Source of the DNA: Toxonevra muliebris
Lineage: Eukaryota; Arthropoda; Insecta; Diptera; Pallopteridae
DNA: 64,000 bases
Reading direction: 5' to 3'
NCBI GenBank assembly: GCA_963691655.1
Contig: OY829326.1
Location: forward strand, 116,285,388 to 116,349,387
A program made the translations under genes and the position numbers. Each line of letters begins with the position of its first letter. Position 1 is the stretch's first letter. Below the pieces are notes generated by a model that saw only the letters and a program-made list of their open reading frames with translations, did no database searches and was not told the origin of the DNA. Positions 13,226-24,792 of this stretch are shown one piece after another.

Positions 13226-13369
13226 TACTCTACTTAAGATAGAATATATTTGAAAATATTTAAATTATAAATATTAAACTGCAGCGATTTTTTCTCTACT
13301 CTACTCTACTTAAGATAGAATATATTTGAAAATATTTAAATTATAAATATTAAACTGCAGCGATTTTTT
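13226..13369. repeat. Two identical 68-bp direct repeats
   Basis: 13226-13293 and 13302-13369 are identical as far as I can read, separated by eight bases that extend a CTCTACT motif. Perfect identity in non-coding DNA suggests a recent duplication, or a collapse or stutter during assembly. Confidence 0.9.
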
Positions 13370-13387
13370 ACATAATTTTAGGAATTA

Positions 13388-14279
13388 CAGTAGAATCCCG
13401 ATAATTCGTAATCGCAAGGGACCAGCAATTTTTTACGAATTACAGAGGTTTTCGATTTAACGAGATTTTGGTTTAACCCTTTCATCTCGGAATTTTTTCT
13501 CAAAATCTGGTTGAATTTCTTCAATATTTCGTGCAAATATTAAAATAAATTTTAAAAAAATATGTGCAGGACTCTTAATACTTACAATTATCCTTAAGTT
13601 TTCCAATAAATTTATAATGTCTACTATAACCTTTGTAACCAGGAATTATAGCAAAGGCAACTTACGGCGATGAAGCTGCATGCATATAATCCACTCATTT
13701 ACAGCCACCATCAGTATTTTGAAAAAAAACTCAAATAAAATGGAAGCCATATCTCCCATTGTACTTGAGTTTTCGAACATTATTGGGACATACAACCCCA
13801 AAGTTAACGAAGTTCAAATAAGAAAAATACGAATTGACGTTTTTTTTTTTCAATTTAAAAATTTTTAATTTCAATAATAGAAAGAAAAAATCAAAAACAA
13901 TTATTATTGGACCCCAATTAAAAACTATGTTATAAAAAGCCTGTAATTTTAAGTTGTTTAAGGCTCTTCTCGATCATCTTGTCAACTACGAAAAATACAA
14001 AAAATTTTATCAAAAAAAGTGAACGTAGCTATCTACTATGATTGATTTTTTCTAATCATAGTGCCATACATAGTAATTTTGATTTGCATTACAAATTATA
14101 AGAGGTTGTCAACAACCAATTTCAATATATAAGAGGTTAAACAGACCTTGTATTGAAAAAAAAATACGAATTATATGGAATTTTTACGAATTAAAGCGAT
14201 TTTTTCAAGGGACCAACAGTTTGTTACGAATTATTGAGATTTTCGAATTAACGGGGTACGAATTATCGCGATTCTACTG
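13388..14279. mobile_element. Non-autonomous pogo/Tigger-like element (892 bp)
   Basis: The ends are CAGTAGAATCCCGATAATTC on the left and CAGTAGAATCGCGATAATTC read from the right (19 of 20), each bordered by TA (13386-13387, 14280-14281). CAGTA...CGATAATTCG ends with TA target sites are typical of the pogo branch of Tc1/mariner. Subterminal motifs (TTACGAATTA, AAGGGACCA, TTCGATTTAACGAG) recur on both sides in inverted order. There is no transposase; the short plus-strand frame at 13680-13868 has no known motif. Confidence 0.85.
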
Positions 14280-14286
14280 TATATAT

Positions 14287-14428
14287 AATCAGCCCTACTC
14301 TAAATATTACCATAATGAAACTACCGGGAGAATTTGTTTCTTTCTCCCATTTTCCTATAGAAAAAGAAAGAAAAGGAATACATTTTCCTGTGAGATTCAT
14401 TATGGGAATATTTAGAATAGGGCTGAAT
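14287..14428. mobile_element. Foldback (palindromic) MITE
   Basis: The left arm (about 14287-14340) and right arm (about 14375-14428) are imperfect reverse complements. They share AGCCCTAxTCTAAATATT and CCATAATGAA blocks. The element starts within 10 bp of the right end of the pogo-like element. Superfamily not determined. Confidence 0.75.
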
Positions 14429-14439
14429 ATTTCAAGCGC

Positions 14440-15420
14440 TGTCTTTGATTTGAACATGAGTCTTTAGAAACAGTGGCTTAGTTTCTATCATGGCAGAAGA
14501 ATTAAGAAGGTAGATTCATTTTGACAAGTAAGAGAAACTTTGACAATTGGGAAATATTTGTTTTGATACTATTCTTCTTTTTGCACCAGCATTGTATTTT
14601 CATAGTTACAATTTTAAGTGAGAATTTATAAGAAAATACTTTGCATAGTATTACATGTACATAGGGAGAATTAGTTACTGCTTTTTATATTATTTTTTAA
14701 CTCTTAACATGTACAAGGAATTTGCTAATAAAAGAAATTTAAATAACATTTATACTTTTTTTATTATAAATAATTTAGCACTAAGTAATAAAAGAAGTAT
14801 TAATAATTTACTACTTACTCCCTTTTGTGTACCTATTTCAAAAAATGCATCTCTAAAATGTTTCTCTTGTCAAAAATTCAAAATGGCTACTTTTTGAAAC
14901 TCACGGGAAAATGGCTACTTTTTGAAAAAATAGATCTACCTCTAAGTACTTCTACCATGGCTTCTATAATAGTTATATTCAAAGCTAGCAAACTCGGCGG
15001 GCAAAAAAATAAACTTATGCTGTTATTGCTTTTCACCACAAAAATAATTAGTGTAGCACTAAAAAACCATTAAATTACTTATGTTTTGTTAATAAACGGA
15101 TAAACATATTGATGTGGACCGATTTATATTTCAGTTCAAGTATTGATTTCTTTAGCACAATTTTTTATTTTAAATAAAGGTATGATGCTAGGGAATCTCT
15201 AGGGGACAATTTAGCATTCAACAGTTCCCGATACCACATACTAAAAATTTCCATAAAAAAATGTGTCCTGCGAATAGGCCAAAAGATCTCGAAATCCTGA
15301 CACGAAAAAATTTTATTGTCAGATCGAAATTGAGCGCAATCGATATTTGTTCCCAATAATTCAAAAACTTTGATTCCGCAGCTTGTTAATAAATCTTGAA
15401 ATAAATCTTTTTTATGTCTT
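14440..15420. other. Intergenic, no gene seen
   Basis: Several overlapping 60-80-codon frames occur on both strands (14655-15073 plus, 15165-15356 minus), with chance-like composition and no motif. A short imperfect duplication TGGCTACTTTTTGAAA appears twice at 14883-14928. Confidence 0.45.
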
Positions 15421-15425
15421 TACAG

Positions 15426-15431
15426 TTTATT
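15426..15431 (-). terminator. Candidate polyadenylation signal AATAAA for the 15550-16095 gene
   Basis: Minus-strand AATAAA lies about 120 bp beyond the stop codon of the small minus-strand gene, and further A/T-rich sequence follows. AATAAA is common in this AT-rich DNA, so it supports the gene only weakly. Confidence 0.4.
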
Positions 15432-15549
15432 GACCTATATTATTATTAATTTAAAATGTACACAACAAAAATCGGTAGAAAGTTAAAACTTTATACATAA
15501 ATATCGTTTTATAATTCGTGAAAGCAATTACACTCAATCTTTCGATTCT

Positions 15550-16095
15550 CTAGTTTATGTCCTCCTGAACTTTTAATTCCATGTCACTATGCATCCTTGC
15601 TATGAATTTATTACATGGTTCCTTTCCAATTGGAATTGCTGTCAAAATATTGTTGAGTGTAGCCAGATTACAGAAACTATTTACTGAAAACTTAGTTTTA
15701 TTACCAATCACGGGGATAACGTCATATATTAATGTAAATTTTTCAGGAGGTTTTAAAGTTTTCACTTTTATTAACATATTATATGCTCTGCTCTGTGGCT
15801 TTTCAGAATAGTGAAGTTATAATAACAATTCTAAGCAGTTCAAATACAATAGTAAAAAAGTGTACCTTAACTTCACTTTAATGCCATTAACGCATAGTTT
15901 AGTTAAAGTAAACTCTTTTCGATTATGATCATGTGCCATAGTTGAAAAATGATTTATTTTTACGATTTTTGTATATTTATTATTATCAATGTTACTTGTT
16001 TGTTTATAAATGCTTTCGCCCCTACAAGTTTCTGGAATGAAATTTTCTTTATTATTTTCAGCATGGCAACACTTGACGCATAGAAATTTTTTCAT
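15550..16095 (-). CDS. Putative small two-exon gene, product unrecognised (~153 aa)
   Basis: Two minus-strand frames follow one another: 16095-15877 and 15792-15550. A GTGAAG donor (from 15876) and a CACAG acceptor (ending 15793) would join them in frame through an 84-nt intron, a normal fly intron size. An alternative GTACAC donor at 15865 with a GAG acceptor gives nearly the same protein. The start is the first ATG in frame (16095); an in-frame TAA lies upstream, and a six-codon upstream ORF (ATG in a strong CAAACATGG context, near 16120) precedes it. Exon 1 opens with MKKFLCVKCCH and exon 2 contains IYDVIPVIGNKTKFSVNSFC and ARMHSDMELKVQ. Composition is balanced, unlike the chance ORFs around it. 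I do not recognise the family; six Cys in total might suggest metal binding in the N-terminal CVKCCH part, but that is speculative. It could also be a decayed mobile-element gene. Confidence 0.4.
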
Positions 16096-16104
16096 TCGTT
16101 TCAA

Positions 16105-18580
16105 TTCGCTTCGACTGCCATGTTTGTTTTAATCGCGAATCAGTCAATCGCGTAAAAGTCTTTTAATTTTTCGTTTTTAAAGGTAAATATACCAATTAAA
16201 TTCACATAAAACTATTAGAAAATTGTGCAGGAACAATAAATGCAAGTGTATGTGCAAAAATTGGATGAAAAACAATGTGTTTAATTCGAAGAAATGAAAG
16301 TGAAAATGTTAAGGAAAAAAATTTTCACCTGAGACAATGAGAAAAAAAACTCAAAGAAAAAGAGAAAAATGTGTAGAAAAATTCGAAGTAATTTTGGGCG
16401 GGGAAGAAGAAAACTTTACGATACAGTGATATAAAGTGCAAAACTTACTAAAAATAGTGCATTATATGTATATATTTTAAGTAAAAAATCAATGCAATGT
16501 GTTAGATTTGAATATTGAAGTGTAATAGATTCATTTCTTTTCTGTACATTTTCCCTCCAAACTCAATATTTTCCTCTTCGTTCCTTTTTTTTTTTTGTGT
16601 CATACGTACAAGGTTATTGCACGGATACCATTGTCTCATACTCTGCTTAACGCGCGCCCGAATTGGAATCTAATACAATTCGTTTCGTTGTTCCAATTCA
16701 CATTTGGTTCCCTCCCAATTTGAAAGCGGGGTGCAATTCCAAGAGTTCCAACTGTACTTTTCGTTTTTTATAGTTTCGTCGTCGTGTTCGTGTTGCAATT
16801 TTTGTGACGACGACCGCGGCGACTCTACTGCGGCGAATTCTAATTTATCATTTCTAATTTAATTTTTTTCACATCTTATTTGTTGCAAAATTCCAGTTAG
16901 ATTTTTTTTCGTTTTCATTTTGAATGTCCTTGAATTTTTTTGTTTTCCTCAAAAGATAACAGACTTAGGTTAGAATTTACCTGTATTACGCTGATTTATT
17001 CTTTGATTGTGGCATGTTTAAAAGTGGGCGTGACACGAATATTTTATGCATAATTGTGCAAATGTACCTACACAGAAGAAGTAAGGATTGTCACGCCATT
17101 GTTGCATTCAGAAACTATTTTAACTCATTCGATTTTCGTTTCATCATTACATCATCATTTCCAATATAGGATTTATTTTCCTATTGTGCTAGGTTTAATA
17201 TTCAGTGTGCTACGCATGGAAGATGGATGAAAGCACATAGATTTCCATTTTGGGAGTAGTCTCAATTCCTGAATTATTAACCCATTTCTATCTAAATAAA
17301 GTAAAAAGTGATGCAGTCTCGTGTCAAAATATGTTTACCTAATTTCAACTGAATTTTATAATTTTCGATTTCTTTTTTTTTCATAATGAATTCGTAGTGA
17401 ACTTACACGCAGATACTATATTTTTGTGCATTCATTCAATGAATTGTAGTTGAGATGCTGGTGTTTCTCTCTCTCGCAGCTTAAAAATAATTACAACAGA
17501 ACTCGACTTAAGATGAGAATGGTATGCATGGAATTTCATTTTATCACATCACTTTACCGACTTGAGTTCGCGTTCGTCTGTCTGTTCACCACCTTCAATT
17601 TAAACATCGAGAAATTTTCAAATACATATTTGATTTTTGCTGTCACTACGTACTTCCCAAACTAGTTTGTAGTTTTATGAATTCGCTTTAAAATATTTTG
17701 TTTTTTGTGTTATTTGGACAAAAAAAAAAAACAAAATTAGCATTTTTGCTTTTTACATTTCAATGTTTCGATTTATGAACTTCCACTATATATTGTTTTC
17801 TAATGACCTCTCCCTAATTTTGCTTAGCACCTATATACATATATAAATAGCATTATTTTGCAGACTCCTAACTATTAAGGAAATTCCATGTTATTAAACC
17901 TGTATTCCAAGCAGCAATTGTAAACCACGTCATCAAAATATGTGTGAAAATTAACCTTGATCGGAATGGCGTTCCCAGTGGAACAAACCCACGTTTTCAT
18001 CATTCCTATCTATGGTTACTTAGTTTTGAGCTAAAATATATTGAACGATCTAAGCTTTTTATAATATATTTCGAAATTTTTGTTTTTGGCGTCTAAAACT
18101 TTTTGTTTTTAAACATCATGAAAAACTGGAAAGTAGAAATACTTTCAGATACTCGAAAGCAAAGCAAGATTTATTAAATTTTGAATATGAACAGAGATCC
18201 CAAAGAAGCGAATGATGGCCAAGAGCGAATTCCTTGAAACGTCTACTAGGTAGCCTAAAGGGTTGACAAATTGAAATAAATAGGTTGTCTTGCTTCTCTC
18301 TAAAAGGTGGTCCTACCATTCTTTAATAATCTAGTAAACAAAACCCCATTATTGAGGGAAGTTTTGAATCTGAATCGTTAGAAAAATTGAAACAAAGACA
18401 CTTTGTTGACAGATCATATCTAAATTTATTGTATGCGAAAATAAAGAAAAAATGAAGTGACATCATATGAGCTAATATTGCTGCGGCGAATGTTAATGCC
18501 CGAATTTGTTTATAATGCTAAAATTTTTCAGTAAGTGCTGTCACACCTATGTAGTATCTGCTATACAAATTATAATATGC
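16105..18580. other. No gene called; possible distal 5' exon at 16142-16174
   Basis: AATCAGTCA at 16138-16146 resembles an insect initiator, and AAAG followed by GTAAAT at 16173 resembles a splice donor, so a very short plus-strand leader exon is possible; no TATA or DPE supports it. The 16640-16850 patch is noticeably richer in G+C (CGTCGTCGTG, CGACGACCGCGGCGAC) than its surroundings and could be regulatory. The rest is featureless AT-rich DNA. Confidence 0.3.
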
Positions 18581-18582
18581 AA

Positions 18583-19070
18583 AGCAGCGCCGTCTTAGCA
18601 CTTTCGAGGGCCCTGAGGCAAAATTATTCCGGGGCCCTAATATCCGTAGTATTTTGAACAATTTAAATTATGATGAATTATTACAATCATGTAAACTTTA
18701 TTCTTTTATTCTAATGATTTCAACGGAGAATTGAAAGAAGAATGTCACATAGCCAAAAAATATGAATTTAATTCGTCCTCTTCAATGTTCTCAACAATCA
18801 TAAAATATGGTCTCATTTCTACTATACCCAATCTTGAAAACCTTTTAAAAATGAGCCTGATGAAAGGTCATTCTCAAAGTTAAAATATTTTAAGAATTAT
18901 TTAGATGTACGATGGGCGGAAGAAAACTGAATGCATTTGCATTTTTATCGATTGAACATAAAATTTTGAATAATTAGAACTTCTGTGAAGTAATTGATAA
19001 TTTTATCTGCTCTAAAAATAGGGCCAGGACCATTTCCAAGACATCATTGTCCGCGCGTCGTCTGTAAAAT
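18583..19070 (+). pseudogene. Degenerate hAT element with C-terminal dimerisation domain (ZMYM1-like)
   Basis: After a one-base frameshift the plus strand reads IPNLENLLK.., then DERSFSKLKYFKNYLDVRW, then NAFAFLSIEHKILN and FCEVIDNF. This is the hAT dimerisation (Dimer_Tnp_hAT) signature GERSFSKLKLIKNYLRS...LNxLAxLSIExxxA..ID..I, known from ZMYM-type hAT transposases. At 18583 CAGCGCCGTCTTAGCAC followed by GGGCCCTGAGGCAA looks like the left terminal region of the same class, placing most of the transposase within an internal deletion. I did not find a convincing right end or 8-bp target duplication. Confidence 0.7.
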
Positions 19071-19079
19071 ACAAAAATT

Positions 19080-20681
19080 GAAATAAATTGTGGAATTATT
19101 CCAGGCTAAGTTGGCATTGATACAAAGATATCCTAAGTATATTAGTTAAATTGATAATATGAATAGAAGGTTGTGGTAAACTTTTAGATAAGTAAGAGTC
19201 GTCGAGGAGTGAAATGTTCAATGAATCAAAGTACCATAGAAAGAATCGTTTGATTGATTACAAGAAAAACCTAATGGATTGAGCCTTTGTTTCACCATTG
19301 AGTAGTAAGAATGAATGAATCCCTCTACCCCATAAATATATCGTACATTATGACTGTTGTTCCTAAAACAAAACACTTTTTGAAGGAATGAGAAAAAATC
19401 TCTGTATCTGCTAGTGTATGTAGGTATGAAATAATTACCTATTTAGAAATACGGAGCGTAGTTTTTGCGACAAGGCACAATCAATTTATTTTTTTTAATG
19501 GTATTCGAGACAAAATATTTACTTGTCAAAACTCCTTTTGTTGCCGTGCAATCGTGTTGCTGCATAAAATACTACATCTGCATCTTTCTCTTGTAATGGA
19601 ATGCAGGCAGGCAGCATAACATTCTGCGAAGGTAGGTTATTTTGTTGTTGTTATTGCACTTTGAACGAAGGCACTGTTGCTCTTTGTTGTTGCTGATGAC
19701 TCTGTTGTTGCATTTTCGGTACGGCAATGACACAATGGGAAATTTACGCAGATGCCATCAACAACACAAATCATTTTGAAGTCGCATCCTACGAATAAGA
19801 AATTAAAGATGTTGAAGATGATGACATGTGCTGTTCGCTTGGCCGGAGGTAGAGGCAGTGTTTTGTTTCTCACTCGCTCGCTTGTACATTATTTCTATTT
19901 TATAGTGAAATAGTAATTGAGAGATGTTTTACTCTCTTTTCTCACACTTTGCAGATATTTTCCTATGTTGTCTTTGTAAAAATATTGCGCGCGCATTTTA
20001 CCCTTTTTATTATTATTATACCTTTAGTATTTTTCACCTATTACTCTCTCTTTCTCTGCCTCTTTTTTTATTTTCGCTTTCAACTGCAGTTGTCAAATTT
20101 ATACATTGTTTATACATACATAAGCATGTGGTGTACATATACTTTGTGGTGCATTCTTCTTGTTACGATATTTTACGTTGTGTGGCATCATTATTCCTGT
20201 GTGCCATCATTCCATCCCACCACCTCCTAAACATACCCAATTCTCTCTGAATCTCTCAGTTTTTGTGAAACCTCTCGCTACAACTTTTTCTTTGTCTATG
20301 GCATTGTGTGCCGTACTCATATATAATATTTTTTTGAATTTCGAAATGTGTTTTCTTCTTCGTCTTTCTGCTCTCCTCGTGACTCCTGACATTCCAGTTT
20401 TTTACACTCTTTGTATTTTTCTTTTGTTTTCTTTTCTTGTTGCTGTTATTATTTCGCAGTAGTAAAGCAGCAAAGATGCAAAAATTTTGCTAGATACAAT
20501 TTGCTTCACTATTTTTTAAGTATTACAAAATTGCAATAAATTGTTTTACAAAATCATTTCATTTAAATTGATTTAAAAAAGAAACAATTCAAATACAAAG
20601 TGTTTTGGTTGTAAATACGCAGTATTTATGTATTTATATTTGTGCTTCGAACGCAGCAGGTTAGTATACCTAGCATACCTG

Positions 20682-20740
<59 letters not shown>

Positions 20741-21720
20741 AATGTAATGTAGGTACTTAAAAATATCATAGCATTATTGTGAAATTCATTCATGGGAAAT
20801 TTCCTTCTTTCCATCACGTATCTTTCGAAATCAATCATTTTTTGGCATCTTTTAACAAAAATAAAAATGTTTTCTTTCTTTCGGTCATTGTCCTGACGGT
20901 GTTTAAATTTAATTTTTTTTTTTTTAGAAATTGAGAAAAAGTTGTACGAATCATATTGCGTGCTATTCACTTCTCATACTGCACGGTTATATTTTAATTT
21001 TGAAATATCACAGTAAAGTTAAAATAGCTGTGGGGTTGATTGGCTTAATAACTGGAACTATTATCTTTCTTCTGATTGTTCTCTTTGTGCGTCGTTTTCA
21101 TGTTCTGACAATGAATATTTTTTGCATACTCTTGATTTGATAAGGTGTGATAGGACATTCATATAAAAAGCTGTCAATTATCCTTTCGAATCGTTTTAAT
21201 TGCAACGTAGTGATTGAGAGCTGCCCACGTTCTAAGTTGTTTTGTCTTTCTTCATATGACGTATTGGTATAGCATTGTATTGCTATTACGGTCCATAAAT
21301 CTAGGAGCAATTAGGCCCAAGAACCCATTGTTCACCGTTTCAAAAAGGGTCACTCTCTCAATTTACTTAATCTTAAATCTACCAAAAAATTGTGCGATTT
21401 CTTTGTAACCTAGATAGATATGGTCTGCTAAAACATTCGCAGATGAAATTCTCTGCAGTTTTATCACATTCCTTACATACATAACGAGTTTTCCCAGAAA
21501 GTCGTAGGCTCTAACGAAATTTGTAACGAGCCTGATAATGAATCTCAATAGTTATTGAGTAATTGACGCAGCTTCAAATGCTTTGAATGAGATGGTAAAA
21601 ATCATTGCGGAACATGTCAGTCATCTCGATACCTGAAATGCCAGCGTTAATTAAGCTTTAGGTTGGTTGGAGTGGCTGTCGAGAGACACACTTAGGCCTG
21701 AACGGCCCATTGTGATACCA
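19080..21720. other. Intergenic, no gene seen; 50-base A run
   Basis: Several overlapping hydrophobic frames (19924-20462 plus) are Phe/Tyr/Leu-rich products of T-rich DNA and are not called. An uninterrupted run of about 50 A at 20689-20738 and GCAG repeats near 19604-19616 are the only structured features. Confidence 0.5.
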
Positions 21721-21723
21721 CAT

Positions 21724-21966
21724 AGTTGGACCTACAGTTTAACGCCGATTCCGAACGGCGGTGTGGCAATTTTTTATCGGCTTGGTGGTTTTGCCATTAC
21801 CAACCAATGCGTGTACTTGTACACTATCTTATAATTCTCATACACTTCATATTGATGGTGAATATAAGAAAGTTATGAAAATTAACCACCAGACGAAGAC
21901 GGGAATCGAATCCGAACCTCCCAGATGAAAGTCTAGTGCACTATCCACTAGGCTATCGAAGTCGTC
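21724..21966 (-). repeat. tRNA-derived SINE, copy B (most complete)
   Basis: The minus strand starts at the right with TAGCCTAGTGG (21957-21947), an exact match to the box A pattern TRGCNNAGTGG. GATTCGATTCC (near 21911-21901) is a good box B. The body (GTACACGCATTGGTTGG..) and the 3' part ending in CTGTAGGTCCAACTATG are shared with copy A and, more loosely, copy C. It is therefore a Pol III-type SINE with a tRNA-related head. Confidence 0.8.
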
Positions 21967-22058
21967 ATTAATTAAGTTTTGTTCGCAAGTTAATTTAGCT
22001 GACACTTGGCTCGTTATTTTCGAGATAACTAAGTCAACGAAACAGACTTTAAGTCGCT

Positions 22059-22080
22059 TGACCATCTGAACAGATGGTCA
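22059..22080. repeat. Perfect 10-bp hairpin with AA loop
   Basis: TGACCATCTG - AA - CAGATGGTCA is a perfect palindrome and also two opposed CAGATG E-box-like hexamers. Function unknown. Confidence 0.8.
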
Positions 22081-22139
22081 CCATATATGATGAAACACCG
22101 AGATGTAGCTACCTAAAGTAATCGAATTTTAAACACTAT

Positions 22140-22335
22140 TAATTCCAGCATAGACATCAGCTCCAGCTTGATTGTCCATTGTAGATCCATCGGTGATAAA
22201 GATATTGCGTCATATATGCATCGGAAGCTTTTGACAAACGAGTAGGAATTTGTTGTGCGTCCCATCACCCATAAAGAGGATATGGTTTAGTAAGTTTGTT
22301 TCACAATCTCTGCATCGCTTACCGAAGACAGCTTT
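22140..22335 (-). pseudogene. RNase H fragment of a non-LTR retrotransposon
   Basis: The minus strand encodes IFITDGSTMDNQAGADVYAG, which carries the TDGSxMxxxxGAGVY motif starting the RNase H domain of I/R1/LOA-type non-LTR retrotransposons (the Asp is catalytic). The frame is short, so this is a fragment. The patch TTAGGTTGGTTGGAGTGGC at 21658-21676 may belong to a related element. Confidence 0.65.
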
Positions 22336-22339
22336 CCTT

Positions 22340-23488
22340 TCAAGCAATATTCTGATACGTTACAAATATTTTCGGCTTCACTGACAGGCATATGCCATGA
22401 ACTATGTCAAGCCCTTTCAAACAATATATGATATTGCTTCTATTATTTTTTCACATCTTATTGTGATATGACGTAATCACAGAACAGAATTTATTTACCA
22501 GTTATTTATTGTGTGTGTACACATCAACTAATTCCAATCGTATTGTATTCTACAAACCTGAAGTAGCCTTCTACATTTTTCGAATCCTAACTCTGAAAAT
22601 TTTGTCACTCGTAAGCTTAACGATATATTTCGTCAATGTTTGTACAAAGTACTTCAACTTTCTTGGGTTAAATACCGAAATTTCGGTACTCCTTAAGAAC
22701 CTATGATTTTCTATATTAATTATTTTTACGTGAATCAGAAAAGAAAGTATACTATATTTTGCCAGTTCAATAATTGCCTTTTTAGAAGATGCCCTAGCTT
22801 AACAGAAAATTACAAAATAAATTGCCTAAGGCATTTAATATAAAAAAAAATCGTTCATCAGGTCAGTGCCCCCCAAAACACATTGTAGTAAAACAAATAC
22901 AGCTCAAATTTTACGTACCTTTTAATCTTCATTATGAGATAGATTTACTCCCTTACTTCTAAAAGTTAATGAACTTTTTCATTTTCGTTGGTTCATTCGC
23001 ACTCAATGTCGACGAATTATTATACCTCATTCTTAAAAATATTGCCAAATGCAATGACCTTATTTTGTTTTCACTTTTACTACGAACATCACCAACACAC
23101 ACAAACGGTTAGTCATGTTTTCGTCTACATACTACAAAACACAGTCAATGGCACAGGTTGTTTAAAAGAAAATCTTTGCTGGAATCAATGAAAGTATTTT
23201 TTGTGTGTGTAAGTATGTATCCACAAGTATTTCATCTTTGGGGTTTTCCATTACTTACATATTCTTAAAGGGCAATGTTTTCATAATGATTTAAAAAGAA
23301 AAGCAAATCGAGCAGTTAAAAAATATTTAGGAAATCATTTAGGAAGTGTATGTAGTGTTATCATTTTCTCATTTCCAGAGAATTGTGTCCTTCTATATTT
23401 AATGAGAAAAGTAATTAGTTAATTCCTTTTAATGTTTGTGAAATATTTGAATCTTATCTTCAAACGAATTTTGATGACATACCAGCGA
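22340..23488. other. Intergenic, no gene seen
   Basis: AT-rich DNA without a supported feature. Confidence 0.5.
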
Positions 23489-23489
23489 A

Positions 23490-23915
23490 AATATCCAGAT
23501 GGGATGTGTGTACCTTGTAGGTCATTCTAACGTTCTGAGACCTCTCATTATTTTTAACAAGAAATATTTTGTTCAAAGACAGTATAATAGTTTTCTCAAC
23601 GGGTTTTTTTATCGGCCATTTATCAAAAAAAAAGGTGGTTTAAAACTCCATTTCAAGAAGAAGAGTAAGAGATGGAGGAAAACTATATCCAAAAATTGTT
23701 TCTTTTTGTGCTTAACAACTTTGCTTCAGACATCAAATTCGTATCTGCTGAAATAAAGAAATTTCTTAATATCCCCTGAAGACCCCATTTTTCCAAATTC
23801 AGGTCCATATTGTGGGAGAACTAGATATGATGGAAAAAAATTGAGTACGCAGTCGTAATCAACAACCCTAAAATACTATAAAATAAGAAGTTGAAATTTA
23901 GTTGCACTGTGTTTT
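23490..23915 (+). repeat. Dispersed ~430-bp repeat, copy 1
   Basis: It aligns along its whole length with the reverse complement of 29825-30262. Shared blocks include GTGTGTACCT/GTAGGT, TTTTTAACAAG, ACAGTATAATAGTTTTCT, GCTTAACAACTTTGCTTCAG, AAATTTCTTAATA, CATATTGTGGGA and GTTGCACTGTG. The outer end TTGCACTGTG could be a terminal sequence, but no matching opposite end was found. The 85-codon frame inside it is not conserved in the other copy. Element class unknown. Confidence 0.8.
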
Positions 23916-23919
23916 TTTA

Positions 23920-24790
23920 TTTGATTAGAATAAAATTGCTATAGTTTCGGAAATTATGACTTTTTCATAGACATACATATTTATGTTAAAAATTTTGTAA
24001 TAAAATTCTCTATAAGATAGGAAGACTAACTTTTTGTCACCCACATAATTATTTTAAGATATAGGGCTTCAAAGTTGAAATTTGTTTGTTTGAAAAAATA
24101 TGAAAAATGCGATTTTCTTTTACCTATTTTCGATTATAACAGTAATATTGCTGATACTAATACTGATAAACAGATAATTAACAATTCATTGGCTGAAAAT
24201 TAAAATTTTTACAACCATTTAATTGAAGTACTCCCAACAGTGCCCTTTTTGATTTTTTCCGTCTACATGCAAAATTAGAGCTAATCGAAAAAAATCGAAA
24301 ATTAGGATATTCGGATTCTACGGAGAATTTTACTATAGAAAATGTTATCGCCATTCGTTGTGGTGAAAGTTTTTGTAAATTTGTAAAAACCTCATTTTTT
24401 CCTTTATCCTTCTATAGTTTCTGATACAAAAGTTGAAAGTTTCATATAACTGGGCGTGGTAGATGAAAATCAACCACATCGTTAATTTGTTCATTACTCA
24501 TACTATTTATACGAATGTATAACAATTTTCGCCCCCTATTCTCTGTCGTAAAATGCACTTATCAGTACAGTTTAGTTGATATAGTTGTTGGTGTAGAGCT
24601 GTAACCAACAAAAGCGGCAAGTTCGGTTTTATTGTCCTATCATTTATTATTTAAAAAAATGTTGCTTTGTTATTGTTACATTCGATTTTATGCAGACATC
24701 ATCATCTCATGTTCAAATCGAAAGTAGAAGTGTAGAAATTTCTTAATTTTCATTCTTTTATAACAAATTTATTTAATATATAAACATATG
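23920..24790. other. Intergenic, no gene seen
   Basis: AT-rich, with no supported coding or repeat structure. Confidence 0.5.
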
Positions 24791-24792
24791 TA

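Noticed and set aside
15581..15811. Plus-strand 76-codon ORF MSLCILAMNLL...
   Set aside because: It is antisense to exon 2 of the more gene-like minus-strand model, and lacks its own splice or polyA context.
19924..20462. Overlapping hydrophobic ORFs of about 100 codons, membrane-protein-like
   Set aside because: Three frames are open at once in T-rich DNA and give Phe/Tyr/Leu-rich products; no ATG-to-stop conservation signal or domain.
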